Below are positions 8,980 through 17,131 of a stretch of DNA of 64,000 bases, piece by piece. A program made the position numbers and the translations under genes. Positions within the stretch are counted from its first letter, which is position 1. Each line of letters begins with the position of its first letter. The stretch comes from Pseudosulfitobacter koreensis (GTDB lineage Bacteria > Pseudomonadota > Alphaproteobacteria > Rhodobacterales > Rhodobacteraceae): assembly GCF_024733015.1 (NCBI RefSeq), contig NZ_JANKJG010000007.1, positions 1-64,000 on the forward strand, given 5' to 3'. The notes below the pieces were generated by a model. It did not search any database, was not told the origin of the DNA, and saw only the letters and a list, made by a program, of their open reading frames with translations.

Positions 8980-9129
8980 TCAAACCAGCCTATCCTGGCA
9001 GCTGATGAAAGTCCCGGTAGCTAGGTGATCTACGCCATCCCCATCTATCGCCTCGGAGGTCGAAACGGACCAGCGAAAGCCGAAACCCTCAATGGCCTTT
9101 TTGAATTGACTATCGATTTCAGTCTGCAT
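8980..9129 (-). CDS. Small 49-residue hypothetical protein upstream of the NACHT gene
   Basis: The ORF begins MQTEIDSQFKKAIEGFGFRW and ends CQDRLV-stop, 39 bp before the NACHT-nuclease ATG and on the same strand. A purine-rich stretch (GGGGGATGGAGAG on the minus strand) precedes its ATG. It is acidic, has no signal peptide or membrane segment, and matches no family I recognise. Position suggests cotranscription with the NACHT gene, for example as a regulator or partner. Its short length means chance is possible. Confidence 0.4.
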   Translation of the reverse strand: MQTEIDSQFKKAIEGFGFRWSVSTSEAIDGDGVDHLATGTFISCQDRLV

Positions 9130-9539
9130 CTCTCCATCCCCCCGCTGCCCTGACTATTTAGCGTGGAAACCAGATGGATGCATCACTCCAGGTAGTCGCA
9201 GCACCCGCGAATATCAACTTCCGCCCGCATCGCAGCCGTTCGGTAGCTCGAAATGCTGCACCCCCTGTCCAATGGCCGGTTCGGGGAGTGCCGCCGTGCA
9301 GCGACGGCGAGGCTCGACCGTCCGCAAAGGGCCGTCAACTGCAGATGGCAATTACTACTCCTAAACCCCCAAGAGGCGTAAAAGCGCATAAAATGTGGCG
9401 CGAACGCTTATGCATACTGGAGTGGGCCAAAAAGGGTTGTGAGCTTCGCCAAGGCGTGCAGGCTGTTGGAAGTGACAAAGGAGAGCACCGCTGCTAATGT
9501 TAGACAAATTGTGACACATTGATTGCGGGGGACAGAAAT
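9130..9539. other. Intergenic region without a recognised gene
   Basis: About 410 bp between the divergent 49-codon ORF and the first lipoprotein gene. An open frame at 9174-9497 on the plus strand has no ribosome site and arginine/proline-rich, non-protein-like composition. The stretch must hold promoters for both sides. No clear operator or hairpin was found. Confidence 0.4.
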
Positions 9540-9896
9540 ATGCTCAATATGAAACATCTGATACCAGCATTTGTTTTACTAGTTGCGGCCTGCAACGGTA
9601 GTGAAGATAGAATTAGCAACGATGATATTTCGCGCGACGTCGCGACTTCTATTGCGCTTTGCTCAAGCGGAATAGAAATCGAGGACAGTGTTCGGGCAGA
9701 ACTGAACGCCGATCTGCGTTCAATCCTCGAGGAAGGCGGCGGATCTCTAGATGCGGAAGCTGCCATCGCAAGTAGCATCCGAGGCCTTGTATTCACGCCC
9801 GAGGTCCTAAGCGACACAGAGGGGCAAAAATCGTTCGAGATTTACACAAAGTGCGTGACAGACAATCTCGCCACCTATCTGCCTGACCAAGGATGA
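9540..9896 (+). CDS. Small lipoprotein A, paralogue of the next gene
   Basis: 118 residues from the ATG at 9540, preceded by GGGGGA 7-12 bp upstream; an upstream TTG at 9519 is less likely. The signal peptide ends in the lipobox LLVAAC, so the mature protein should start with a lipidated Cys and be anchored in a membrane. The mature part has a conserved pattern: IALCSSGIEIEDSVRAELNA, then an alpha-helical SSIRGL segment, then an FEIYTKCV segment. The same pattern recurs in the next gene (IAVCSAGIGLELSADLQAEL, EIRGTMF, FESYIGCI), so the two arose by duplication. Two conserved Cys could form a disulfide. The stop overlaps the next start by 4 nt. Function unknown. Confidence 0.7.
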   Translation: MLNMKHLIPAFVLLVAACNGSEDRISNDDISRDVATSIALCSSGIEIEDSVRAELNADLRSILEEGGGSLDAEAAIASSIRGLVFTPEVLSDTEGQKSFEIYTKCVTDNLATYLPDQG

Positions 9897-10453
9897 CCGA
9901 TTACCTTACATTCGCGTTTCTAAGGACAGGCGCTGTAATCTTAGTGATCGGCGGCTGCGATATGTCCGCGCCGGTCGATCTTGTAGATGCGGACACACGC
10001 AACCGGATCGCTGTTTGCAGTGCCGGTATCGGTCTCGAGCTTTCTGCGGACTTGCAGGCTGAACTTTCGGAATTCGCACTGAGCGGATCACTTTCCGCTG
10101 CTGCGCGGAGCGAGATCCGTGGCACGATGTTTGGCGGCGCTGACCTCAGTGATGCTGCGACTGCCCAAGCTTTTGAGAGTTATATCGGCTGTATTCGTCA
10201 GGAAACTCGGCTATTCGAATACATTGCCGTCTTAGAAAACCGCCGGGCTGTGCTGCTGCGAGAACTTGAGTCCTTGGGCGTGGACGACGCACGACTCGAC
10301 TCCCTTGCGCGCTCGACCAGCCAGCACATCGAAGCTACAAGGACGGGCAATCTCGTCCTCGCCAACGACCTCTACCGCGAGATCACGATGGCACTGATCG
10401 AATTACGGCGGGAGACGACGTTTGCCGGAGAGTTGCTCTACATCCCTTCTTAA
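9893..10453 (+). CDS. Small lipoprotein B, longer paralogue of the preceding gene
   Basis: 186 residues, started by an ATGA overlap with lipoprotein A. The hydrophobic N-terminus ends in VIGGC, a lipobox. Residues ~35-105 repeat the CS-GI...AEL...IRG...F-Y--C pattern of lipoprotein A. An extra C-terminal helical region (ENRRAVLLRELESLGVDDAR onward) is charged and may form a coiled coil. The 3' end overlaps by 4 nt the 3' end of the convergent third lipoprotein gene. Lipoproteins A and B form a two-gene operon facing the protease operon; role unknown. Confidence 0.65.
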   Translation: MTDYLTFAFLRTGAVILVIGGCDMSAPVDLVDADTRNRIAVCSAGIGLELSADLQAELSEFALSGSLSAAARSEIRGTMFGGADLSDAATAQAFESYIGCIRQETRLFEYIAVLENRRAVLLRELESLGVDDARLDSLARSTSQHIEATRTGNLVLANDLYREITMALIELRRETTFAGELLYIPS

Positions 10454-10830
10454 CCGGACAATTGGGCAAGGCATTGTGAGACGGCTGCATTGATGTTGGA
10501 TCGGTCGCTGCCCGAGCCGAAAAGCGAAACCATCGTATCGGCGTTTTTTGCTGTCGCTATGCAAGCTCCTGCCGACACGCCCCACCGACGCGTGTTTTGC
10601 ACCCGGAAAGTGGGGTTGGGCATTTGCCCTAACGAACTGGAAAAAGTCCACGATAACAATTGGGGGTTCGACTTGAGGCAGGTGTCGAGCGCTATCGCCG
10701 AGCCAGGAACCGCGCGGATCTCCGCACCGGTGGCTGCTGCCGGACAATTCGGCTCGAAATTCTCCAGAGGCGGATCGCTGCAAGCGGACAACAAAACCAC
10801 CAGTAAGCAGAATGATTTTCTTACCCTCAT
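10450..10830 (-). CDS. Small lipoprotein C, last gene of the protease operon
   Basis: 126 residues. The N-terminus MRVRKSFCLLVVLLSACSDPP is a lipoprotein signal with lipobox LLSAC. The mature part has five cysteines, including NCPAAA, DTCLKS, GACIAT and SQCLAQ, consistent with disulfides in the periplasm. It has no clear similarity to lipoproteins A/B. Its start overlaps the stop of the metzincin gene by 4 nt (10827-10830), so it is translated together with the two proteases and may be an anchor, cofactor or inhibitor for them. Function is inferred from context only. Confidence 0.65.
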   Translation of the reverse strand: MRVRKSFCLLVVLLSACSDPPLENFEPNCPAAATGAEIRAVPGSAIALDTCLKSNPQLLSWTFSSSLGQMPNPTFRVQNTRRWGVSAGACIATAKNADTMVSLFGSGSDRSNINAAVSQCLAQLSG

Positions 10831-11771
10831 GGCGCAAACTTTCCGTAATTTGTGAGCGATAATCCACGATCCGCCGCTGATAGTCGGCTGTTGTTCCTCA
10901 TCTCACAGTTCTTACCATTGGAGGAAAACGACTCTGCCGAGATAGGATAGCTCATAATTGACGCATCGTCTTTGAACGTCGTGAGCTCTATGCCACCGAG
11001 ATTAATTACAACAACCTGGATATTCTTTCTCGCAATCCTGATTTGCTCGTCGCGAGGAATATCGTTGCCGAACGGCATGCGGCCGCCGCTTTTCGACAAA
11101 AAATCTTCCAACCAAAGCTCGGCATCGAACTGTTGCATACAGGCTTCACGATGCCGATGCATCATTTCGTGCCCGAGCCCGAGTGCGTGACCAAATTCAT
11201 GAAGGACAGTGCTACGCTGAACTCGACGGTTCGTACCCACACTGAGATTCATCGAAGGGTTTTTCGTCGCGCTATTCGACCCGATATAGGAGTTGTTCGT
11301 TCCTTTAGAATTGAACGTAATCTTAATGTGGTAGTCGCGCGCGTTCGATGTGCATTCGTGGAACGCACCCGCGCCGTCACGAAGTTGAAATACCAGGCGG
11401 CTTTGGGTATTGTTTTCTGGCGAGTTCACTACCCATTCCTGTGCCGCATTCTCAATAATTGCCATGTTGTCTCTGAATTGGGCCGGTGCAGCGCGGAAAT
11501 CGATCGTATCGATATTTGAGTCCGCAGGCGGGGCCACAAAACCACAGACACGCAGCCTAACATCGGATTCTTCCCTGAACTCCTTGAAGAACGTCCAAAG
11601 CTCTGTCCGACGGAGGACACCCTTGTCGTCTGCCCCGGTTGCCGATGCAGCTCTGCGGGTTTCGCCTGTCTGGCAGACGCCCGCGATAACCTGCGTGAAG
11701 CTGCATGCCAACACAGGTGCCGGGAGTATGAGGAGCGCAGCGGCGATGATGCGTAGATGAAAACGGTTCAT
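10827..11771 (-). CDS. Secreted metzincin-type zinc metalloprotease
   Basis: 314 residues with a Sec signal peptide (hydrophobic core at about 8-20, cleavage near VLA-C). The zinc site HEFGHALGLGHE (H191, E192, H195, H201) is the metzincin HExxHxxGxxH motif. A Met-turn follows at the expected distance (DDASIMSYP, M273). Several Cys suggest disulfides. The catalytic core resembles matrixin-like and other small secreted metzincins; the exact family is not certain. The start overlaps the stop of the serine protease by 4 nt and the stop overlaps the start of lipoprotein C by 4 nt, so the three form one coupled operon. It should act in the periplasm or outside the cell. Confidence 0.8.
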   Translation of the reverse strand: MNRFHLRIIAAALLILPAPVLACSFTQVIAGVCQTGETRRAASATGADDKGVLRRTELWTFFKEFREESDVRLRVCGFVAPPADSNIDTIDFRAAPAQFRDNMAIIENAAQEWVVNSPENNTQSRLVFQLRDGAGAFHECTSNARDYHIKITFNSKGTNNSYIGSNSATKNPSMNLSVGTNRRVQRSTVLHEFGHALGLGHEMMHRHREACMQQFDAELWLEDFLSKSGGRMPFGNDIPRDEQIRIARKNIQVVVINLGGIELTTFKDDASIMSYPISAESFSSNGKNCEMRNNSRLSAADRGLSLTNYGKFAP

Positions 11772-14242
11772 TGTTGCCTCTCGATGACTGCAAGGATTGC
11801 TGCTGCGTTGGGGTCGGAATCTCGGTGATTCCGCAAATAGGACACGACGCTTGAGACCGGTACAAATACCTCGTGACGCCCAATGGCGGGAGAGATGTTG
11901 CGCCCGGTCTCGCCTTTCGACACAATACCAACAACGATAATCTCGGAGCCTTGACCCAATGCCACGTCAGGTCGCATGAAAACGGGAGCGCCAGATGCGC
12001 CACGCGGTACATCAAGCTCACCACCTAATGCTTTCATAAAATCGCCGTGTTCGCAGAGACCGACGCGCCGCCCAAGATCCGAGCATTCTGCGCTGAATCG
12101 AAATGTTCTCGGACCCCCGCTGTTCACGGGACGGTAAGCGTTGGCGAGCGCGGCCATTCGATTTTCGATGTGAGTCCTGCCGACTTTGTCTTCTAGACGG
12201 GCATCGACGCAGACATCGAGGACGCGCTCCGGTAGCGCTTCGAGCGAAATTTCGGAGTGGTAGCGGATCATCCCACCATCGTAGACAAATGGTACACCTT
12301 CTTTGATATGCGGGGCATGGAGCTTTCTTTGTCCCAAAGTCGAAATCAAAGTAGAGAAGACAAAACTCACGCGCGTCGGGTCAACTTGATCGCCACGCTG
12401 GATATCCAAGGCCTCAAAGATCTCATCAGCAGCGCTGCCCAAGGCCTCCGTTTCTGATGATGACTCGCCCGCAATGCGGAAGATTGCAAAATCAGCAAAC
12501 TCCCTGGTTTCAGGTTCGCGGATACCCTTGATCAGGATTTCAGCGTGCGAATACGTTTCAATGAACGTATCGAAAGCCGCGCCGATTGCTGTACAGTCCG
12601 GGTCTCCTGAAGCACCGCAGATGCGCAGCTTTGCTTCCTTAATCTCTACTAGATCGGCCGAGATCGTGAACCGCTCTTCGGTGACGCCTGCCGGCATACA
12701 ATGTGCTGCGGTCATGAAAAGACCACCGCCTAGATAGCCGGCGGAACATTCACGTCGCTCGGCGAGCTGCGACTCGAATTGGACGGTAGAATTTACCAGC
12801 TCAATCTGACGCTTGTAATGATGTGCGAAGAATTCGCGTGGGATGGGGCTTCTGTAGGCACCCTTCTCATCGGCCCTCAACCCGTATTCAGCATTGCACG
12901 CGCCGGGCACATCTCGCTCAAACTCGAACCAATTTCGTGCTCCGTTGGCAAGATTGGCATATTCAGACAGAACATGAACGCAAATATCGAAATACTCCTT
13001 GGACAACGTAAGTGGTCCAAGATTGTTATTCTCGTCGAGGATTGCCAGGCGTGACCTGATGATCTTAAGCGCTGTATTCTGAAGGTTGCGTGCGCTCTCT
13101 CGGACGACGCCACGAAATTCGCATTGGCCGCCGGCTTCGATTTCTCTGCAACCTCCAACATCGTCGGGAAGGGTTTCTCCCCCTAAAGACGCCAGTCGCG
13201 TGAACTGACAGTAAACCTCTCGGACGCCAGCCATGAAATCGTTGTTCATAGCAAGTAGCTCGTCAGGAATTTCAATTGGCATTGCCGCGGGCGCAGAATT
13301 CAGGAACGTTTCTGTCCCGCTAAGGTCGAGGCTGGCTACTTCCACGCCGAGCGCAGATTGGTTCGTTTTCAGCTCAATGCCAAGTTCTAGGATCGCTTCT
13401 CTGTTGTTCTCGAACATTTCGGGAAGGTTGCGGTCAATAAACTCAGCTCGGCCACCACGATTTGTAATTTGGACTGCTCCGGTTCCGGTATCGGATAGAA
13501 AGACACGCTCTGAGAGAGAGGTAAAATCCGTTGCCGTGGGGAGGACGGGTGCGAAGGTCGCGCGCAATGTGGCGTCATCTTCTAGGCGCTCAATGACCGG
13601 GCGGACTTCGTAGCTGCCAGGGGCTGCCGCGGGTGTTTCAGCATAGAGTGACCGGACAAGCTCGTTAGCGATCTCGCGATTGTCGTCGGATATCCACGTT
13701 TCCGGACGGTCGCTCGTGGAGAGATATTGCAAATAGGGGTTCTCGACCCCCTGTGTAAAGGACGCTGGTGGCGACAATACTATATCGCTGTCGCGCTGAA
13801 ACTGAGGTTGGACGAATTCATAATTATCGAGAAAACCTTGCACGCGGATGATGTCGTCTGTCTGAAACATATCCCACGCGAGGCTTTTCTGCCATGTCGG
13901 TCGCGTATTTCTCTCTCCAAAGGCGTCCAAACTGCCCACCATCGCACCGGTCAAGCCGTCGTAATCGATCCCTGCGGAGCCAAGCCCATTTTCGGCCAAC
14001 GGAATAACCCAAGTTTGGTTACCTGTTGCCTTCACTGGCGCGTCCTCAGAAATGATTTTTTGTGGGCCAAGGAGGAACCCATTCTCGTATAGCCATTTTG
14101 GCTGGGCTAGCACGACGGCGTCCGGAGCTAGTGCTGGAACATCCTCGCGCGACATATTGGATTGCTGAGCACCGACCGGCGTCGCCTCGCAGAGAGCCGC
14201 AAAAAGAAATACAAAAATAAGCTGAATAGGTGGAATACGCAT
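11768..14242 (-). CDS. Large exported trypsin-like serine protease
   Basis: 824 residues from the ATG at 14242, chosen because it starts a standard signal peptide (MRIPPIQLIFVFLFAAL...VGA-QQ); the frame is open another 35 codons upstream with a second hydrophobic segment. Residues ~25-480 form an N-terminal region with no recognised domain. The C-terminal third is a chymotrypsin fold: FMTAAHC (H514), REFADFAIFRI (D584) and PRGASGAPVF (S750, GxSGxP) give the full triad. The length is far above that of simple trypsins, so the N-terminal half may be a propeptide, binding or regulatory domain. First gene of a three-gene coupled operon with the metzincin and lipoprotein C. Confidence 0.78.
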   Translation of the reverse strand: MRIPPIQLIFVFLFAALCEATPVGAQQSNMSREDVPALAPDAVVLAQPKWLYENGFLLGPQKIISEDAPVKATGNQTWVIPLAENGLGSAGIDYDGLTGAMVGSLDAFGERNTRPTWQKSLAWDMFQTDDIIRVQGFLDNYEFVQPQFQRDSDIVLSPPASFTQGVENPYLQYLSTSDRPETWISDDNREIANELVRSLYAETPAAAPGSYEVRPVIERLEDDATLRATFAPVLPTATDFTSLSERVFLSDTGTGAVQITNRGGRAEFIDRNLPEMFENNREAILELGIELKTNQSALGVEVASLDLSGTETFLNSAPAAMPIEIPDELLAMNNDFMAGVREVYCQFTRLASLGGETLPDDVGGCREIEAGGQCEFRGVVRESARNLQNTALKIIRSRLAILDENNNLGPLTLSKEYFDICVHVLSEYANLANGARNWFEFERDVPGACNAEYGLRADEKGAYRSPIPREFFAHHYKRQIELVNSTVQFESQLAERRECSAGYLGGGLFMTAAHCMPAGVTEERFTISADLVEIKEAKLRICGASGDPDCTAIGAAFDTFIETYSHAEILIKGIREPETREFADFAIFRIAGESSSETEALGSAADEIFEALDIQRGDQVDPTRVSFVFSTLISTLGQRKLHAPHIKEGVPFVYDGGMIRYHSEISLEALPERVLDVCVDARLEDKVGRTHIENRMAALANAYRPVNSGGPRTFRFSAECSDLGRRVGLCEHGDFMKALGGELDVPRGASGAPVFMRPDVALGQGSEIIVVGIVSKGETGRNISPAIGRHEVFVPVSSVVSYLRNHRDSDPNAAAILAVIERQQ

Positions 14243-14409
14243 GCGGAACCAGATGTTGATCATCCCAAACAATACCGCAATTTCCACTTTTGCGATAGTA
14301 AGAATCCCAGCCAAAAAGGTGGTAGCCACTTCCTTGGCTTGAGCCACGCCGACCCCGGGGGCACATCATCGACTGCATGCCGACCTTTAGCAGGTAAAGG
14401 AGCGGCCTC

Positions 14410-14707
14410 ATGGCGTGGCGTGGCGCCGGAACCCTTGGTCGATCGAACGCAGTCCTACCTCGGCGCCGGAGCCGACCCAGAAAAGGCACCGTTGGCAAAG
14501 CTAGAAGCCGAGGTCACTCGGCTGCAAGGCCTCATCAATATCGATACCGAGACGGCCAGCAAGTCCATGGCGCTGGTGAAGCGGATCGCCGAGGAAAATG
14601 CGCAGATCGAGTCGCTACGGACATCGCTCAACGACTGTGAATGCGCTGCGGAAAGGATGCGCGGCCTTAGCGGGGTCGCCAAGACACTTAAAGGCGGGAC
14701 GCTTTAG
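14410..14707 (+). pseudogene. Coiled-coil C-terminal remnant of an unknown protein
   Basis: A plus-strand frame ends with a regular heptad-like helix, PLAKLEAEVTRLQGLINID followed by LVKRIAEENAQIESLRTSL, and stops at TAG 14705-14707. Upstream in the same frame the sequence runs into the 5' flank of the protease gene and loses protein-like character, so only the last ~80 codons look real. It may be the tail of a deleted mobile-element or phage gene. No start codon with a ribosome site was found. Confidence 0.3.
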
Positions 14708-14805
14708 AAATGGGAAGATTGCCGACAAAGCATGAGCAAACACCGTCTTCTCGGATGCACTCCTACTTCGCCGCTAAACGTTAAAAGTTCCGAATGAACA
14801 ACTGG

Positions 14806-15342
14806 CTATAATCCTGAACCGCGCAGCGGCTGCGAGATCTTCACGGCCCCGTACGCTATCATTGCAAAGATGATCAGCGGCACATAGGTGAAAACAACAT
14901 TGCGCAAAAATGCCTGCTCTATGACCTTGCGGAGGCGCTCTCCCGAGCTATTCTGACCAAATCGTATCGAAAGCTCCGGAGAAACAAATCGGGACATACG
15001 TTCATCTTGGAAGTCTTGCTCGAAACTGTCGGAAGCGAGATAGACTTCGATCTCCTTGGAACGGTCTATGAAGACGCGCTGGAACGTTTTGAACAACGCG
15101 TCTATTAGCCAAAGAAAAAGGAGTGGGATAAGGATCAGCATGCATACGCGAGGATCCGGCTTTGTATAGGCATATGCTACGGCAGCGGTCGTCGTCGTTA
15201 TGGCCCATCCCCTGATGGTGAAGACCACGCTATCGAGCCGCCCAATGTTGGTGTTTGCGACCTTCCACTCTTCCATGACAATTGCATGCTTGAGTGCAAA
15301 GAAGTCTCGATTATTGTGGAGAGGGCCGTTGTCGTCAATCAT
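14806..15342 (-). CDS. 2-3 TM membrane protein, candidate effector of the nucleotidyltransferase operon
   Basis: 178 residues. Two hydrophobic segments sit back to back after RGW (about 45-62, WAITTTTAAVAYAY; and 67-86, MLILIPLLFLWLIDALF) followed by a charged cytoplasmic region. A third hydrophobic helix is near the C-terminus (VVFTYVPLIIFAMIAYGAV). The RGW-TM-TM-DALF layout resembles small membrane proteins often paired with NTPases or nucleotidyltransferases in defence operons, but I cannot assign a family. Its start overlaps the nucleotidyltransferase stop by 4 nt. If the nucleotidyltransferase makes a signal, this is the natural membrane-damaging effector; that is inference. Confidence 0.6.
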   Translation of the reverse strand: MIDDNGPLHNNRDFFALKHAIVMEEWKVANTNIGRLDSVVFTIRGWAITTTTAAVAYAYTKPDPRVCMLILIPLLFLWLIDALFKTFQRVFIDRSKEIEVYLASDSFEQDFQDERMSRFVSPELSIRFGQNSSGERLRKVIEQAFLRNVVFTYVPLIIFAMIAYGAVKISQPLRGSGL

Positions 15343-16241
15343 AGATACACCGGTTTTCCTTGTTTGGCTCGACGACTCCTATCGATTGTTTCGCGCACTG
15401 ATGGTAGCGACAATCCCCGCGCACGGTCAAAGAGGAGTTCTGAGAGCAGGATCAGGTCAGCGGGCTCCAAAGGTGGCTTCTTGAAGGCAGCTGTTGATCG
15501 TCGTTTCTTAACTTTCATTTCAAGCGCGTCAATTAGTTTATGTTTGCCCTTCAGGTCCTTGAGGTAGTCGACGACATAGTCCTCGCCTTCTCCAAGGTTC
15601 GTTCTGGCTTCCGGCTGATCCGCACCGTTCACTGCGAACTTCAGAAGTGCTGCGGCTCGCATAAGTTCCTTTGGGATCGCGCCAGCGCCCGCAAATGGAT
15701 TCAGTGCCGGGCTGCCGTCCTCGGAGGTCTTGAGAAGATCATTGCGCAGTTTCTGGCAAAGGCGCATAACGGCGAAGGTTTCGGTGTTGTCGTACTGATA
15801 TGACTTGTCGATGAAGTCAGAAAGGCCGTCCTTGCGTGCCCTTTTGTTGATCACGTCATAGAAGATGTTTAGCGTGAATATCTTGGGGTCGAACCCTTTA
15901 TGGATGCAGTGATAAATCTCGTACCATGTCACAGGTAGAACGCTTATCACTGAGCCCTTAATCTCGGGCGGCCGCCCAAGTTTCTCAGCGAGTCTCTGTT
16001 CGACCTCGGGAAGGCGAGACTGTAGTTCAACCAGTGCCAGTGTCCGATCTACTGCTCCAGCGAGCGTCGGATTGATACGAACGAGCACATCGATATCACT
16101 GTTCTTGACACCTGATGGCCAAAAGAATTCTCCATCGTTGTTGACCAGGCTACCGAATAGATAGACCCGGTCAAAGAACGTTTCGAGATCATGGTCGGCA
16201 AACCATCCGGAAATGATCTTGGTGATCTCCTTACGCATCAT
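15339..16241 (-). CDS. Nucleotidyltransferase-fold protein of a four-gene defence-type operon
   Basis: 300 residues. The Pol-beta-like nucleotidyltransferase signature is near the N-terminus: VYLFGSLVNN (GS at about 30-31) and, after 15 residues, NSDIDVLVRI (D-x-D). A third acidic strand may lie near KGSVISVLPV. The remaining ~180 residues are mostly helical, with a substrate-binding-like region. It could be a CD-NTase making cyclic oligonucleotides or a minimal NTase modifying tRNA or protein; the sequence alone does not decide. The start (MMRKE) overlaps the end of the upstream 205-residue gene, and the stop overlaps the start of the membrane protein. Confidence 0.7.
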   Translation of the reverse strand: MMRKEITKIISGWFADHDLETFFDRVYLFGSLVNNDGEFFWPSGVKNSDIDVLVRINPTLAGAVDRTLALVELQSRLPEVEQRLAEKLGRPPEIKGSVISVLPVTWYEIYHCIHKGFDPKIFTLNIFYDVINKRARKDGLSDFIDKSYQYDNTETFAVMRLCQKLRNDLLKTSEDGSPALNPFAGAGAIPKELMRAAALLKFAVNGADQPEARTNLGEGEDYVVDYLKDLKGKHKLIDALEMKVKKRRSTAAFKKPPLEPADLILLSELLFDRARGLSLPSVRETIDRSRRAKQGKPVYL

Positions 16242-16848
16242 TGATCCCGTTGACGATCGGGCAGGATGAGTAGATCAGCCCCTCAATCAGAAGCGCAAAA
16301 TGGTGCGGGCCGAATGTACGATTGCGCATGGAATAGGTGATGTATTTCAGGAAGAACCCTTCGTTGAAGTTGAGATAACCTTTAACATAAGTTGCAAAGC
16401 AAGTAGAGCCTTTGCAACGCTGCGGCCTCAACTTCGAACACCGCGATCTGACCATATCGCTCTGCTGGCCCCGAACGTGGGTGATATCTGGCTCGCGTGA
16501 GCGGTTTTCCAGAACCAGATGGATGGCAAAGTAGATCGCGACGATCTCGTTCACGAACTCTAACTCGTCTTCGGAAAGGTAATCTGGACCCTCGAGTTTT
16601 GCATCTGAAATTGGCTTAAGTTTGCGAACCCAGAACGCCCAGTATCCTGCGTGCTTTGCGAGCGACACTGAACCGCGTTGCTGCTGATCGATGCGGTAGA
16701 TGTCGCGTAGAAAAAATGCGGTCAGTTGACTAACGATTTTACCGTCAACTTTTGCTTTGACGCCGAGATCTTTCAGTATGGCGTAGCATACAAGTTCAAA
16801 TTCCGCCGAAAGGAACGCCACCTGTTTTTCTGGAACGTCCGAGCTCAC
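16231..16848 (-). CDS. Unknown 205-residue protein of the nucleotidyltransferase operon
   Basis: The start is GTG at 16848 (VSSDVPEKQ); no later Met is plausible. The protein appears all-alpha (FLSAEFELVCYAILKDLG and DELEFVNEIVAIYFAIHLVL are amphipathic helices). It has no signal peptide or TM. Near the C-terminus, RTFGPH gives an R-x4-H spacing as in HEPN ribonucleases, but the rest of the HEPN pattern is not obvious. Four Cys lie between about 135 and 160 (RCSKL, QRCKG, TCFAT). It overlaps the nucleotidyltransferase start by 11 nt, so the two are probably made together. Function unknown. Confidence 0.55.
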   Translation of the reverse strand: MSSDVPEKQVAFLSAEFELVCYAILKDLGVKAKVDGKIVSQLTAFFLRDIYRIDQQQRGSVSLAKHAGYWAFWVRKLKPISDAKLEGPDYLSEDELEFVNEIVAIYFAIHLVLENRSREPDITHVRGQQSDMVRSRCSKLRPQRCKGSTCFATYVKGYLNFNEGFFLKYITYSMRNRTFGPHHFALLIEGLIYSSCPIVNGINDA

Positions 16849-16870
16849 GGCGTCACACGGGCACCGCGAT

Positions 16871-17131
16871 CTATGCCCGCTTCCGCTCTCTCACCGATCG
16901 CGCAATTGTACCGTTTGCCATCGCCCGCTCACCCATGCCGTCAACAGCTTCAAAAAATTGCGACAAACGAGGGCCGCCATTTGGAGGCTCACCAACACTT
17001 ACGGGCGCTTTCTTTAGGCGCCGAAGGTGCTTGATGTAAAGGTTTTCCGATACAGTTTTCTTGGTTGTTTGCTTTGCCATCGTTTGCCCGTCCGCCAATT
17101 TTTTTTCCACCTTACACACAGCATGCTGCAT
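16871..17131 (-). CDS. Small basic protein, first gene of the nucleotidyltransferase operon
   Basis: 86 residues from the ATG at 17131, chosen because AGGAAG lies 9 bp upstream; an ATG at 17080 (MAKQTTKKTVSE) would give 69 residues. It is rich in Lys/Arg and has no HTH, TM or signal sequence that I can see. It ends 22 bp before the GTG of the next gene on the same strand. It may be a small partner or regulator of the operon. Coding status is supported by position and the ribosome site only. Confidence 0.45.
   Translation of the reverse strand: MQHAVCKVEKKLADGQTMAKQTTKKTVSENLYIKHLRRLKKAPVSVGEPPNGGPRLSQFFEAVDGMGERAMANGTIARSVRERKRA

Noticed and set aside
9174-9497. 107-codon open frame before the first lipoprotein
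   Set aside because: No ribosome site, no protein-like pattern, and composition typical of chance frames.
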